A stretch of 64,000 nucleotides of DNA, from assembly GCA_948144175.1 (NCBI GenBank), contig CANXME010000062.1:248001-312000 (forward strand), in the 5' to 3' direction. Position 1 is the first letter of the stretch; every line of letters begins with the position of its first letter. Positions 1 through 10,300 of this stretch are shown piece after piece. This DNA comes from Closterium sp. NIES-65. Its lineage: Eukaryota; Streptophyta; Zygnematophyceae; Desmidiales; Closteriaceae. The position numbers and the translations under genes were made by a program. Below the pieces are notes generated by a model that was not told the DNA's origin, did not search any database, and saw only the letters and a program-made list of their open reading frames with translations.

Positions 1-470
1 TGCGCTGTAGTCGGGAATAGGATAGAAGGGTTAGGCTTTGCTTTGTTGTAATGCTCTTTGCTTTATAAACCAATGTATGCATGTGCTTTTTCAATGAGAA
101 TAAAGAAATGATACAGCATGGTTTGAGCCGTCGATTTGGAAGGGTCTGCACTGAATATATAACCAGTGAACGAGCCTTATCGGCACCTCCTCTGGATACG
201 AGCACGTAGGACCATGAATCGCGGATGTGAGACCGTAATCCAACTCTTACAGGGCCCGCGTCAACTTGTTACAAGTAGCAAAATCTCTTACCGCCGTCAA
301 TTCAGAACGTAAAGTTCGCGCTCATAAACTCCCGCCTCGTCCGCAGCTTTTTTCCACGCTCGCGGTATTGACGGCAGAACCAGCGTGTCCTCGCCAGCTT
401 ATGACCTAGCCGTCGCAATGTGGGCCCGTAGCATCTCCGCCCCGTAGGTTCTCCTCATCCGTCTCGTCTC
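1..470. other. Unassigned sequence at the left edge
   Basis: No coding exon is recognised here. An AATAAA hexamer lies near 102 in AT-rich sequence, so this could be the 3' end of a transcript or element that starts left of the window. No terminal repeat or target duplication is visible, so the assignment stays open. Confidence 0.3.
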
Positions 471-665
471 CCCCGTCGCATTTCGTCCCCGTCGCTTTTC
501 GTCCCCGTCCCATCTCGTCCCGGTCGCATTTCGTCCCCGTCGCAGCTCGTCCCCGTCGCATCTCGTCCCCGTCGCATTTTGTCTTCGTCGCACTTCGTCC
601 CCCGTTGCAGCCCGTCGCATCGTCCCCGTCGCAGCTCGTCCCCGTCGCATTTCGGCCCCGTCGCC
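470..665. repeat. Degenerate CGTCCCCGTCGCA-type tandem repeat
   Basis: The stretch consists of imperfect units built on CGTCCCCGTCGC followed by a variable ATTT, AGCT or ATCT block, about 16-18 bp per unit. It is open in several frames on both strands, but those translations are low complexity (Arg/Ala/Thr or Ser/Pro) and give no protein signal. From 666 to about 1362 the + strand is pyrimidine-rich sequence resembling intron, with no exon I can support. Confidence 0.7.
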
Positions 666-1362
666 GCCCGTCTCCGCCGCTTCTCCTCGCCGTCGCACCA
701 CTAGAGCTCGCCTTTGCCTCCTCGTCTCGTTTCCCCACACCCGTCGCCTCTATCCCGTCCCCTCTCCTCCCTGTCGAACTTCGTGCCTCCTCTTGCGTTC
801 CTTCTCCAGCCCTTCCCCCCTTTCTCGCTTCCGCCCTTCATCCACACCTCTCTTCTTCCACTCTTTCCCACCTCCCTACGTCCCTACCACCAGGGGAAGT
901 CTCCCTTCCGCCGGTACACCATGACTCACATGATCAAGTCCGGCTCGCTGGCTTCTCGACCCTGCTGCCACCCGGCCTCCGTGTCCCGCGATCCTCCCTT
1001 CTCCCATTCTCGCATTCTCCCTTCCAGCCCTACCCACACCCCTTCAGCACCTTCCTAGTGCCGCCCTTCCGCCCCTCCTACCTACCTTTGTTGACTCTCA
1101 TTTCTCCATCCTATGCCGTTTCCCCCACCCCTCTCTTTTCCCCTTGGTGTTCCTTCCCCATCGTGTTTGACTTCTCCCCTGCCCCTGTGCTCTGCTCCTC
1201 ACCCGCGCCACGCACCTGCCCCCTGGTTCCCCTTTCCCGGCGCAAGTGCATTCCCCTGTGACTGCCGTCCGACCCTCTCCAATGCGCACACCTCTCCGCC
1301 AACCACATCGCATGACGTCCCGTCGCATCCCGCACGCATGCGTCACTGCGCCCGCGCTGCAG

Positions 1363-2677
1363 GTCGGAGAAGGAGCGGCGGTCCAGCTATGCACCCCAGG
1401 CATGCGTGCGGTACGACGGCGTCTACCACATCGAGCGCTGCTGGCGCAAGAAGAGTAAAGTGGTGAGGAAAGGGGGAAGGGAGGGAGAGGGGAGGGGGAA
1501 GGGAGGGAGAGGGGAGGGGGAAGGGAGGAGAGTCGTGGTGAGAAATGGCGAGAGCACCGTGTTGAAATGGTGAGAGCACCGTGTTGAAATGGTGAGAGCA
1601 CCGTGTTGAGGGCGAAAGCAGGGTCGCCATGAGTAGGAGCGGAAGGGAAGTCACTTGGGTTCGTGGGTGTTATCGCAAGCGCAAGTGCGAGAGGAATGAG
1701 CAGCGCCTCTGTCCTCCCCTGCTGCTGCAACACCCCCCCACCCGCAGGGCTTCCTCGTGTGTCGCTACCTCTTCGTGCGCTGTGACAACTCGCCCGCCCC
1801 CTGGACCAGGTCCGTACCCCTCTACCGCCCATACCAGGTCCGTACCCCTCTCCTCAGCCCATACCAGGTAGGTACCCCCCAGACCAGGCACTGACAGGCC
1901 CATCACACTCAGTGCGCGCCAAGCAGCTCTGGCCATCCATTCTCTCCCGTGTGGCCCGCTTGGCCCTCGTGTCCCTCACAGCACTCTCCTGCTCAATTCC
2001 CCATCACTTCGTTAACCTCTCCCATTCGAAACGTCACGCAGCATCTTTCCTCCCTTTCTCTAAACACAACCGCGCTTCTCTCCCCTCGCACTCCCCCCCA
2101 CTCCTCTTTCCCCAGTGACGACGTGGGGGACAGCCCGGGGAGGAAGCTGCCGCAGGTGGCGGAGTTGAAGCAGGCAGTGGACGTCACAGAGCGCACCGGC
2201 CCGCCCGCCTGGGACTGGATTGTGAGTGCGTTGATGTGTGTGGGTGGGTGTCTATGGGTGCGGGATGAGTGGCACAATTTGGAGTGACTTGTGAGCGGCG
2301 CGTGCGGGGCTTGCTTGTGAGTGGCACGGGGTGACAGCTGCTAATGTTTCTTTGTTGGGATGAACACGCATGCTTGATGCGTGCTTGATGCGTGTGACCG
2401 CGATGCACTCAATCACGAGCCAAACCGAAGAATCACCCGCACCCGGCAAGCCCCCCCTCACAAGCCAAGTCAACCAGTCTCGAGCTGGTTTGGCGGTAAA
2501 CGGTGCACACTCAAGGCTGTTCCTCCCGTGCTCTCACTCCCGCGTCCACAGGAGGAGAAGCAGCAGTGGGGGTGGGTGCGCGCGCCCCCAGCATGCACCA
2601 AGCCCATCGGTGGCACCAGCACAGCATGGCGCTCCGCCAAGCGCCTCGCGGTGGGCAGCACAGCCGAGGCCGTGAAA
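1363..2677 (+). pseudogene. ORTH/VIM-like SRA exons, first copy
   Basis: Four exons encode the second half of an SRA/YDG domain of the plant ORTHRUS/VIM class, which binds hemimethylated CG DNA and recruits DNA methyltransferase. They are 1363-1462 (SSYAPQ.. VRYDGVY.. ERCWRKK), 1748-1809 (GFLVCRYLFVRCDNSPAPWT), 2116-2221 (SDDVGDSPGRKLPQV.. to WDWI) and 2552-2677 (EEKQQWGWV.. to GEAVK-like). AG/GT boundaries and phases agree, and the WT-SDD join across 1809/2116 restores the family motif. No PHD, first RING or SRA N-terminal half is seen upstream. The copy stops inside exon four, where a tandem duplication junction begins, so it has no RING of its own. The missing 5' exons may lie left of the window. 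Confidence 0.75.
1543..1612. repeat. 22-bp tandem repeat in an intron
   Basis: Three near-identical units of GAAATGGTGAGAGCACCGTGTT lie in the intron between the first two ORTH/VIM-like exons, after purine-rich GGGAAGGGAGGGAGAG runs (1465-1530). The units contain GGTGAG, which resembles a splice donor. Confidence 0.65.
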
Positions 2678-2846
2678 GTGCATTCCCGCGCAAGTGCATT
2701 CCCCTGTGACTGCCGTCCGACCCTCTCCAACGCGCACACCTCTCCGCCAACCACATCGCATGACGTCCCGTCGCATCCCGCACGCATGCGTCACTGCGCC
2801 CGCGCTGCAGGTCGGAGAAGGAGCGGCGGTCCAGCTATGCACCCCA

Positions 2847-3106
2847 TGTCAGAATTATGTTTATTATAACTGCATGGAGTTCTAGCTGTAGTGTAGTTAT
2901 TAAATTTGTAGGTGGTGCACCTCTTCATTTGTTTCCTTTGCTATATGTACTTCGAAATCCTTAGGGAAATCACACATTCTCCCAACTTCTCTTCCAACTC
3001 ACTCGAACCTCACCCTAGGCAAAACCCGCTCGACATCCTAGTTGGGCCTAGGCTACTAAGCCTAGGCCCTAGTTAATCTTAACTCATTCTAGTTCAACTC
3101 TCAACA
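2847..3106 (+). repeat. Left LTR of the TRIM element
   Basis: Starts TGTCAGAATTATG and ends AACTCTCAACA. It contains the internal palindrome GCCTAGGCTACTAAGCCTAGGC. It is preceded by the target copy CCCCA and followed directly by the primer-binding site. Confidence 0.92.
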
Positions 3107-3118
3107 TGCTATCAGAGC
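3107..3118 (+). promoter_or_regulatory. Primer-binding site of the TRIM element
   Basis: TGCTATCAGAGC directly abuts the LTR end and matches the initiator-tRNA-Met type primer site at 11 of 12 positions. This fixes the element's orientation as +. Confidence 0.8.
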
Positions 3119-3235
3119 GCGTTACGACTTGGCCTGTGGGCCCGCCTCTTGCTTCCGCTGCTACGCTTTTTCTGTCGCGCGCCTAGGGCGCGTGGCGAAT
3201 TTTTATTGTCCCGCCCCCCGGGCGTGTGACTCATC

Positions 3236-3400
3236 TGCCCGTCGTGCGCCCCGTGGCACGCGACGGTGCCCTAAATCTGCCCGTCGTGCGCCCCGTGGCA
3301 CGCGACGGTGCCCTGCTCGTCGTGCGCCCCGTGACACACGATCGGGCCCTACACTTACTCTTACCCGTCGTGCGCCCCGTGGCACGCGACGGGCCTTTCC
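3236..3400 (+). repeat. GC-rich hairpin-prone tandem repeat inside the TRIM
   Basis: About four imperfect units of CCGTCGTGCGCCCCGTGGCA followed by CGCGACGG. Each unit is partly self-complementary (CGTCGTGCG against CACGCGACG) and could fold in RNA. A role in packaging or dimerisation is only a guess. Confidence 0.6.
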
Positions 3401-3887
3401 GCACCCGCTCTCCATTCAGCCGCCCCTGAGCTACCCGGTCCAACACATTGAAGCCGCTCTGCGACTTTCTTCCCGCCCACCCCCTCCTTTTTTTTCTCCC
3501 TGCAGCCGTGGGGGGGAGGGTATGGGGGTGGCGGGTGTTGGGGTGTTGGGTCGTTCACTTCCCTTCCCCTCCTCCTTTCGTTCCCACTGCTGCAGCTGCC
3601 GCTGGGGGGGAGGGTGTGAGGGTGTGGGGGAGCAGGGGGAGTGGCACCGGGGTGGCGGGTGTGAGGCAACCAGCAGCCGTCCCTCCACCTCTCCTCTCTT
3701 CCCCCCCTCTCTGCTGCTCCTGCAGCAGTGTGGGGGAGGGGAAGGAGGAGGGTGAGGAGATGGAGGGGGTAACCATTCAAGGTTAGCCCGCCTGCAGTAC
3801 CTGCTGTTGCTTGTTTTATTGTTCGTTGGTGTACCTCTGCAGGTTGTGCTCTGCACTTAGCTATTCCTGCATGCAGTTACGGGGGGA

Positions 3888-4147
3888 TGTCAGAATTATG
3901 TTTATTATAACTGCATGTAGTTCTAGCTGTAGTGTAGTTATTAAATTTGTAGGTGGTGCACCTCTTCATTTGTTTCCTTTGCTATATGTACTTCGAAATC
4001 TATAGTGAAATCACACATTCTCCCAACTTCTCTTCCAACTCACTCGAACCTCACCCTAGGCAAAACCCGCTCGACATCCTAGTTGGGCCTAGGCTACTAA
4101 GCCTAGGCCCTAGTTAATCTTAACTCATTCTAGTTCAACTCTCAACA
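3888..4147 (+). repeat. Right LTR of the TRIM element
   Basis: The same 260-bp length as the left LTR with about four substitutions. It is preceded by ACGGGGGGA as polypurine tract and followed by CCCCA, which matches the left flank. Confidence 0.92.
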
Positions 4148-4249
4148 CCCCAGGCAGGCGTGCGGTACGACGGCGTCTACCGCATCGAGCGCTGCTGGCG
4201 CAAGAAGAGCGCCGTGGTGAGAAGGGGGAAGGGGGGTGGGTAGTACACG

Positions 4250-4325
4250 GTAAGTGGGGCATGGTGAGTGGGACATGGTGAGTGGGGCATGGTGAGTGGG
4301 ACATGGTGAGTGGGATGTGGTGCGT
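4250..4325. repeat. Short GTGGGACATGGTGA-type intronic repeat
   Basis: Five or so 14-bp units alternating GTGGGGCATGGTGA and GTGGGACATGGTGA. They follow the donor of the 4153-4216 exon, and each unit contains GGTGAG. Confidence 0.65.
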
Positions 4326-4332
4326 TGGAATG

Positions 4333-4405
4333 ACGCCACAGGCGGGCGTGCAATGATGGCGTCTACCTCATCGAGTGCTGCTGGCGCAAGAAGAGCGCCG
4401 TGGTG
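4333..4405 (+). pseudogene. Third partial copy of the VRYDGVY exon
   Basis: This intronic stretch repeats the end of the preceding exon (GGCGTCTACCTCATCGAGTG, then TGCTGGCGCAAGAAGAGC). It is 2 nt shorter in the RYDG codons, which breaks the frame. It appears to be a small local duplication and is not expected to be spliced in. Confidence 0.7.
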
Positions 4406-5406
4406 CGTTGGAGAGGGGGAGTGTGGAGGTGCGTTGTGAGTTCGGGGAAAGGGGACGTGGTGAGGAAAGGGGGGGAAGGGAGCGTGATGACTGTTGTAGG
4501 TGGGTGGACGTGTAGAGTGGGAGGGAACCTTGGAATTATGGTGTTGCTGCCAACGCAAAAGCACAATCGGAATGAGCATCGCGCATGTCCTTTTGTGCTG
4601 CACGCCTCTCTGTTATCTCATACCCACAGGGCTTCCTCGTGTGTCGCTACCTCTTGGTGCGCTGTGACAACTCGCCCGCCCCCTGGACCACGTAGGAGCA
4701 CCTCTCCACCGCCCATACCACGTTCTGCTCCCTGCACACTCAGGGCGCGCCAAGCTGCTTAGTCCATCCATTCTCTCTCGCTTGGCCCGCCCTGCTTGTC
4801 TCCATTATCCCCTCCTTGCCTCCCCTTGCTGATCCCATGCTCTCCCCCTTCTTCCTCCTCTTCTTCCCCCTCTCCCCCCTCTTCCTCCTCTTCCACCCCT
4901 GCTCACCCCTCTTTCCCCTGCCCCCTGTCCCCTGCCCCTGTCCCCTGCCCCTGTCCCTGCCCCCTGCCCCCCGTGTGTGCGACGCAGTGACGACGTGGGG
5001 GACAGCCCGGGGAGGAAGCTGCCGCAGGTGGCGGAGTTGAAGCAGGCGGTGGACGTCACCGAGCGCACCGGCCCGCCCGCCTGGGACTGGATTGTGCATG
5101 GGTGGGATTGCATGTGTGTGCATGCGTGCACACGTGTAACTGGATAACACACACTCAAGCCTGTCCTTCCTGTGCTCTCTTCTCACGCCCACAGGAGGAG
5201 AAGCAGCAGTGGGGGTGGGTGCGGCCGCCCCCAGCATGCACCAAGCCCATCGGTGGCACCAGCACGGCATGGCGCTCCGCCAAGCGCCTCGCGGTGGGCA
5301 GCACGGGCGAGGCCGTGAAGAAGCGCAGAGCGCTGGCACAGAAAGCAGCTCGCTAAAGGTGAGCGGGGTGGGAGATGCGATTGGTGTGTCTCTGAGACGC
5401 CTAAAA

Positions 5407-5481
5407 GAGAGGCTAGCGGTGGCAGCACGGGCGAGGATGTGAAGAAGCACAGAGCGCTAGCACAGAAGCGGCTTGCCAAAG
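5407..5481 (+). pseudogene. Partial duplicate of the SRA-RING linker exon end
   Basis: Repeats the end of exon 5195-5358 (GCGGTGGCAGCACGGGCGAG, then GTGAAGAAGCACAGAGCGCT) and ends CTTGCCAAAG before a GT. Unlike the upstream copy it keeps the expected frame (..ALAQKRLAK) into the RING exon. It may be an older, undamaged exon end or an alternative exon. Confidence 0.6.
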
Positions 5482-6770
5482 GTGTGGCAGGCTGGGTGAT
5501 GGGAGGGTCTGGGCTGTGGGTCGTGACTGGTATGATCCTGCCTGCTGGGGGATTGGGGCTGGTTGTGGCATGACGAGGAATGAGAGTGCATGAAGCTGTG
5601 ACCAGCAGCTAAGAGAACTCGTTTCTTCTCGCCCCTCCCTTCCACCCCTCCTCCTCTCCTCCCCTCAGACTTCGCGTGTCTGCTGTGTGGGGGAGTGCTG
5701 CGCGCCCCGGTGTCCACGCCCTGCCAGCACAGCTTCTGCCTCGCGTGCCTGCAGCAGCGCTTCCACGGGCAGGCCAACACACGCGACCGCTCCAAGACCG
5801 CGGGGCGGTCGCTGCGCGCACAGAAGATCGTCAAATAGTGCCCCGCCGCACGCTGCACCGCTGACATTGCAGACGTGCTGTCCCGGCTGCAGGTGAGGGA
5901 AGGGGGTTTGGGGGGCAGGTGCAGGTGAGGGAAGGGGGTTTGGGGGGCAGGTGCAGGTGAGGGGATGATGGGTTCAGGTGAGGTTGTGAGGCTTTGCACG
6001 GGGAACGGTGATTTAACAATTCCCATTCTCCCTCATGTCCCACCGCTTTTGCAGCATCGCTCCTCCTCTCACATCAGCCCGGCATTGTCCTTTGCACGAC
6101 TTCTCTCTTTGCCACGCTGTCGCATTCTCATTCCCTCTCCCGCACGCTCTCTCCTCTTGCAATCGCCGCATTCTTCTCACATCCCTCTTTGCCACGCTGC
6201 CGCATTCTCTGCCCCTTGCACCCCCACCTCACCCCCTCCTTCCATGACGGCAGGTGAATCACGACATGGCGGATTTGATCGCCATGCCGCTTGCAGAGAC
6301 GAATGCACCAGATGCAGAGGAGGGGGAGGACGCAGGGGAGGGCGGTGAGGAGGATGGGGAGGAGGGCGCAGAGGGAGAGGAGGATGAAGAGGATGAGGGG
6401 AAGGGCAGTAGAGGTAAGGACGAAGGGAAGGAACGCGATGGTAGCATGGAAGGTGCAGGAGAGGAGGGGGTGAAGGAGGAAGGGGGGAGCACGGGGGTGC
6501 AAGTGTTAAATGCGATTGGTGCTGCGGGGAGCGGAGGTGGTTCAGGTGAGGGGAAGGCCAAGGGCGCGCAAGGAGAGGTCGATGGGGGAAGGGAAGGCAG
6601 TGTTGATGGCGGAAAGGCTGGGGGAGGAGGTGCGTTGAGTGCCACTTCAGAGGCACTGGTGGCGTGCAGCTCGCTGGCAGCCGCTTCAGAGGGGTTGCGG
6701 GAAGTGATGAGGGCCTGCCCGTGCGAGACATGCTGGTGCTGGGAGGGGGAACGGGGGGGTGTGGGGGGAG

Positions 6771-7262
6771 AATGGTGCTTTGTGCGAAGGGGGAGAGGGG
6801 GGAAGAATGGTGCTTTGTGCGAAGGGGGAGAGGGGGGGAGAATGGTGCTTTGTGCGAAGGGGGAGAGGGGGGGAGAATGGTGCTTTGTGCGAAGGGGGAG
6901 AGGGGGGAAGAATGGTGCTTTGTGCGAAGGGGGAGAGGGGGGAAGAATGGTGCTTTCTGCGAAGGGGGAGAGGGGGGAAGAATGAAGCTTTCTGCGAAGG
7001 GGGAGAGGGGGGAAGAATGGTGCTTTGTGCGAAGGGGGAGAGGGGGGAAGAATGGTGCTTTGTGCAAAGTGGGAGAGGGGGGAAGAATGGTGCTTTGTGC
7101 GAAGGGGGAGAGGGGGGAATAATGGTGCTTTGTGTGAAGGGGGAGAGGGGGGAAGAATGGTACTTTGTGCGAAGGGGGAGGGGTGGAAGAATGGTGCTTC
7201 GTGCAAAGGGGGAGAGGGGGGAAGAATGGTGCTTTGTGCGAAGGGGGAGAGGGGGGAAGGTG
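6771..7262. repeat. 35-bp GC-rich minisatellite at the 3' end of the VIM-like frame
   Basis: About 14 units of a 35-bp repeat (GAATGGTGCTTTGTGCGAAG followed by GGGGAGAGGGGGG), for example at 6776, 6811, 6846 and 6881. Since 35 is not a multiple of three, successive units are read in all three frames and the protein period is 105 bp. The VIM-like frame enters it and stops at 6985. The strongly purine-rich strand could form triplex or G-rich structures. Confidence 0.9.
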
Positions 7263-7427
7263 GGTGCAGAATGGTGGGAGGACATGTGGCTTTGTGCCGT
7301 GGTGGATGGGTTGCTGGTGGATGTGTTGCTGGTGGATGGGTCCAGCCTTGCACTCGAAGTGGCTTCAGATCATATATAAAGGTAAACAAGCAAGTGCAGG
7401 TATAGAAAGATCATAGTACAAGCAAGG

Positions 7428-9470
7428 TCAAGAAGTGAGCAAGTGAGGCCAAGTAGGCACAAGACCTAGCATCGTACAAAAGCGCTGATGATCACAAGGC
7501 GGAAATGCCTTGGTAAAGATATCAGCAGTGTTGGCCTCAGAGGCCACGTAAGCAAGGCGCAGCTGACCACGCTGCTGCAGCTCACCAGCAAGGAAGTAGC
7601 GAAGAGCAATGTGCTTCGTTCTGTGCTCCAGTCTGTGCTCCCGACACAAGGCCAGCATGGCCTTGTTGTCTACGTACAGAACTGGAGGAGAAACAGGCGC
7701 CTCTCCTAGGTCAGTCAGCAGGTAGGTGAGCCAGCGTAGCTCCTGTGCAGCCATGGCCCCCGCGTGGATCTCAGCCTCACAACTGGAGTTGAGAACAGAA
7801 GACGAGCGGGTAGACCGCCACGAAACAGAGCCGGAACCAAGGCTGAAGGTGTAACCCTGTGACGACCGCTGATGAGCCTGGTTCTCAGCCCAAAAAGCAT
7901 CAGCGTGACCTGTGAGGACCACTTGATGTCGCCCTCCAAGCACTAGCCCCATGCCCAACGTACTGCACAAGTAGTGCAACACCCTCTTCACTGCAGCCAT
8001 GTGCTCTGATCGGTATCTCCTAGGAGGAACATAGCGTGCCAAGATGCTAAGAGGGTATGCAAGGTCAGGTCGTGTGCAGGTCATCAGGTACATGAGGCAG
8101 CCAACAAGCTCTCGGTACGGGCCACTCGGCTCTACGGACTCATCCAAAGGCAGAGCTGAGAGCGAGTGGCGAGTAGACAGAGGAGTGGCCTGACGTGAGG
8201 AGTGCGTGAAGTTGAAGCGGTGAAGGACCTGCTGCACCATGTGTGACTGAGTCAGGGTAATGGTGCGCTGTGCTCTGTCCCGGGTGATTTGCAAGCCAAA
8301 GTAGCTGCGCAGTTCACCCAGGTACGTGCACGTGTGTCTCTTCTGCAGCTCGGACTTCACGTGGGCGAGTCCAGCAGTGTCAGCAGTGGCAAAGACCAAG
8401 TCGTCGACGTACACGAGGATGTAGAACGGCAGCAGAGAGGTGTTGGTGCGCAAAAACTGCGAAGGGTCGGCTGTAGAAGGAGCAAACCCAAAAGTCGCAA
8501 GTGTAGTCCTCAGTGTGTTGTGCCACTCACGCGGCGCGTGGCGGAGACCGTAGACTGGCCGCCGGAGGCTCCACAGGGTACCAGGAGGAAACGACCCAGT
8601 GAAGCCAGTTGGGCGGCGCAGCCAGATCTCCTCATGCAGGCTGCTCTGTAGGAAAGCTGTGTTAAAGTCAAGGGAGTGAAGCTCATAGTCCCGCTGAGTG
8701 GCTATGTGCAGCAGCACCCGAAGAGTGGTCATCTTCGGGGTGGGAGAGAAGGTCTGAAAGTAGTCAACTCCCTGTCGCTGACTGAAGCCTCGAGCCAGGT
8801 AACGCGCCTTGAAGACAAGCGGAGAACTCGGCGGCCGCTTCACTCTGAAAATCCACATGCCATTGACGATGTTCGCCCCAAGTGGGGGAACCTCGTCAAT
8901 GTAGGTGCCTGTGGACTTCTAGGAAGCGATCTCTGCATCCATGGCTGACTGCCATTGAGAGGAGTAGGGACCCTCGATTGCCTCAGCGTACGATCGAGGA
9001 GTCGGGATGTCTCGTGCATCCGGGTCTCCCTCGGGGGCAATCCGCGTGGACACAAGATGGGGCAAAGGAGCAGCAAAGAACTGGAACTCCTCCTTCCTGT
9101 CCTCAAGGACGTCCGTGCTAAGAGCACACTCACCCTCGACGGACGGAGGACAGACAGACTCAGACTCAGCAATGAGACTAGCAGCGTAGTGTAGACGACA
9201 GCAAGCAGCGAAGTGAACAAGCTCACCAACCAAGGCAGACACAGCAGTGGACTCAAAGGAAGGGTCAGTGAAAACAGTGGCCAGAAGACACGTGACAGTA
9301 GGACTAACAGCACGAAGAGAGTCAGACTCAGGGTCAGCAAGAACAGGAAGAGAGGACTCAGGAGGAGACGGCAACGGGACATGCAAAGGAGCAGCGGTAG
9401 GACGCAGTGCCATCTCGTGTGTGCTGGGACTGCAGGAGGACGCGGACGCGGAACACGACGAATAGTGCAA
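7428..9470 (-). pseudogene. Reverse transcriptase and RNase H of copia A
   Basis: The longest open piece (7428-8858, 476 codons) has the copia RT block (MWIFRVKRP.. FSPTPKMTTLRVLL.. LDFNTAFLQSSLHEEIWL), the catalytic YVDDLVFA, and RNase H with GHADAFWAE, CEAEIHAGAM, YVDNKAM and the end TADIFTKAFPPCDH. The frame continues upstream to 9470 (DAEIAS) but a TAG replaces the Trp of the usual SWKSTGTY, near 8920. Catalytic residues look intact, but the polyprotein is broken. Confidence 0.9.
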
Positions 9471-9499
9471 GCAGCGCGAAGCGACGACGCAGAACGAGA

Positions 9500-10300
9500 C
9501 GCAGGCTCACGACGCTCAGCAAGACCTCCAGTAGGACCAGTGTAGGGAGAAGGAGCAGGTGGGGGGGAGGCGGGCTGTAACTGTGACTGCGACTGGACAG
9601 GCTTTGGACACTCTAAGGGAGGAGCAAGACTAGTAGAGGGCGGGAGACCAAGAACCTGCTGAAGGAGCGGAACAAAGTACGGCCTCGGCCGCGCAGCGCC
9701 TCCAGAACCAGTAAGGACAGCACCAATACCCCCAGCAGCAGCACCAGCGCCAGCAGCGCCAACTCCAGCACCCTCATACGCACTAGCGCCAACACCCCCA
9801 GCAGCTCCAACTCCAACAGCTCTAGCAGCACCAACTCCAGCAGGACCGCCAGCTCCAGTAGTGCCAGTAGCTCCAGCAGGACCAACTCCAGCAGCCCAAG
9901 CAGCACCCCCAGTCCCAGGAGCTCCAGTACCGCTAGTACGAGCACCTTCGGGACCAGCGGCAACAGTAGTACCTCCAGCTCCAATAGCACGGCTCCAGCG
10001 CCAGGCAAACTACTCGCGCAGCTCCTGTGGAGAGAGTGGCTCCCGCCTCGATTAAGCACCGCCCGCGGATGCACGAGCAGACCCAGCGCCCCCAGGCTCC
10101 GCACCCCCAGGCTCAGCACCTCCAGGCTCAGCACCCCCAGACTCAGCACCTCCAGGCTCAGCACCCCCAGACTCAGCACTTTAGGCTCAGCACCTCCAGA
10201 CCCGGCACCCGCAGGCTCAGCAGCTCTAACAGCACTAGAGTCAACAGCTACCTCGACAGGCTCGACTGTGTCTACCTGAGACACACCTGACGAGGCAGGA
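9500..10300 (-). other. Low-complexity Gly/Ala/Glu linker of copia A
   Basis: Between integrase and RT lies GC-rich repetitive sequence built on 15-bp units (10080-10240, CCCAGGCTCAGCACC type) plus a Gly/Ala-rich part. Equivalent linkers occur in elements B2 and C, where the pol frame reads GGAEP pentapeptides. It is presumably a disordered spacer between the integrase and RT domains. Confidence 0.6.

Larger units (their letters stand above)
1230..2846. repeat. Tandem segmental duplication, unit about 1.45 kb
   Basis: Sequence from about 1230 (..GCGCAAGTGCATTCCCC..) to about 1391 recurs almost unchanged at about 2682-2846. The repeat includes the intron, the CTGCAG acceptor and the start of the SRA exon. 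The second unit continues after the inserted LTR element at 4153 with the same exon order as the first. The simplest reading is a direct tandem duplication of roughly 1450 bp whose junction lies near 2677, within the fourth exon of the first copy. Confidence 0.8.
2847..4147 (+). mobile_element. TRIM-type non-autonomous LTR retrotransposon
   Basis: A 1301-bp element with two 260-bp LTRs, TG..CA ends, and a 5-bp target duplication CCCCA at 2842-2846 and 4148-4152. Immediately after the left LTR, TGCTATCAGAGC (3107-3118) differs by one base from the common plant initiator-tRNA-Met primer site TGGTATCAGAGC. A short purine tract GGGGGGA lies just before the right LTR. The 781-bp interior has no gag or pol, so transposition would need proteins supplied by another element. 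By eye the LTRs differ at about four positions, which suggests a fairly recent insertion. It sits inside an SRA coding exon. Confidence 0.92.
4148..6985 (+). pseudogene. ORTH/VIM-like E3 ligase, second copy with RING
   Basis: Continuation of the second SRA copy, interrupted by the TRIM. Exons: 4153-4216 (rest of the VRYDGVYRIERCW exon), 4630-4691, about 4988-5093 (DDVGDSPGRKLPQV.. WDWI), 5195-5358 (EEKQQWGWVRPPP.. to ALAQK), 5669-5892 (RING) and 6254-6985. The RING has C-x2-C (CLLC), C-x-H-x2-C-x2-C (CQHSFCLAC) and C-x4-C (CPAARC), in the place of the second RING of ORTH/VIM proteins. After VNHDMADLIAMPLAE follows a Glu/Gly-rich acidic tail. Two lesions are seen: one extra A near 5342-5345 shifts the frame to a TAA before the splice site, and an in-frame TAG lies at 5836-5838 inside the RING. 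Probably a pseudogene, unless alternative splicing bypasses the lesions. Confidence 0.8.

Noticed and set aside
605..1261. Long + strand Ser/Pro-rich open frame
   Set aside because: Pyrimidine-rich low-complexity sequence open in several frames, no domain, and the region sits in probable intron sequence of the VIM-like locus.
5836..5838. TAG as a reassigned glutamine codon
   Set aside because: The LINE ORF2 ends at TAG and the SUVH4-type gene at TAA in the expected places, so the standard code is simpler.
6177..7389. Pro/Ser/His-rich - strand frames of 300-376 codons
   Set aside because: They are the antisense of the acidic tail and the 35-bp minisatellite, and their length comes from repetition.
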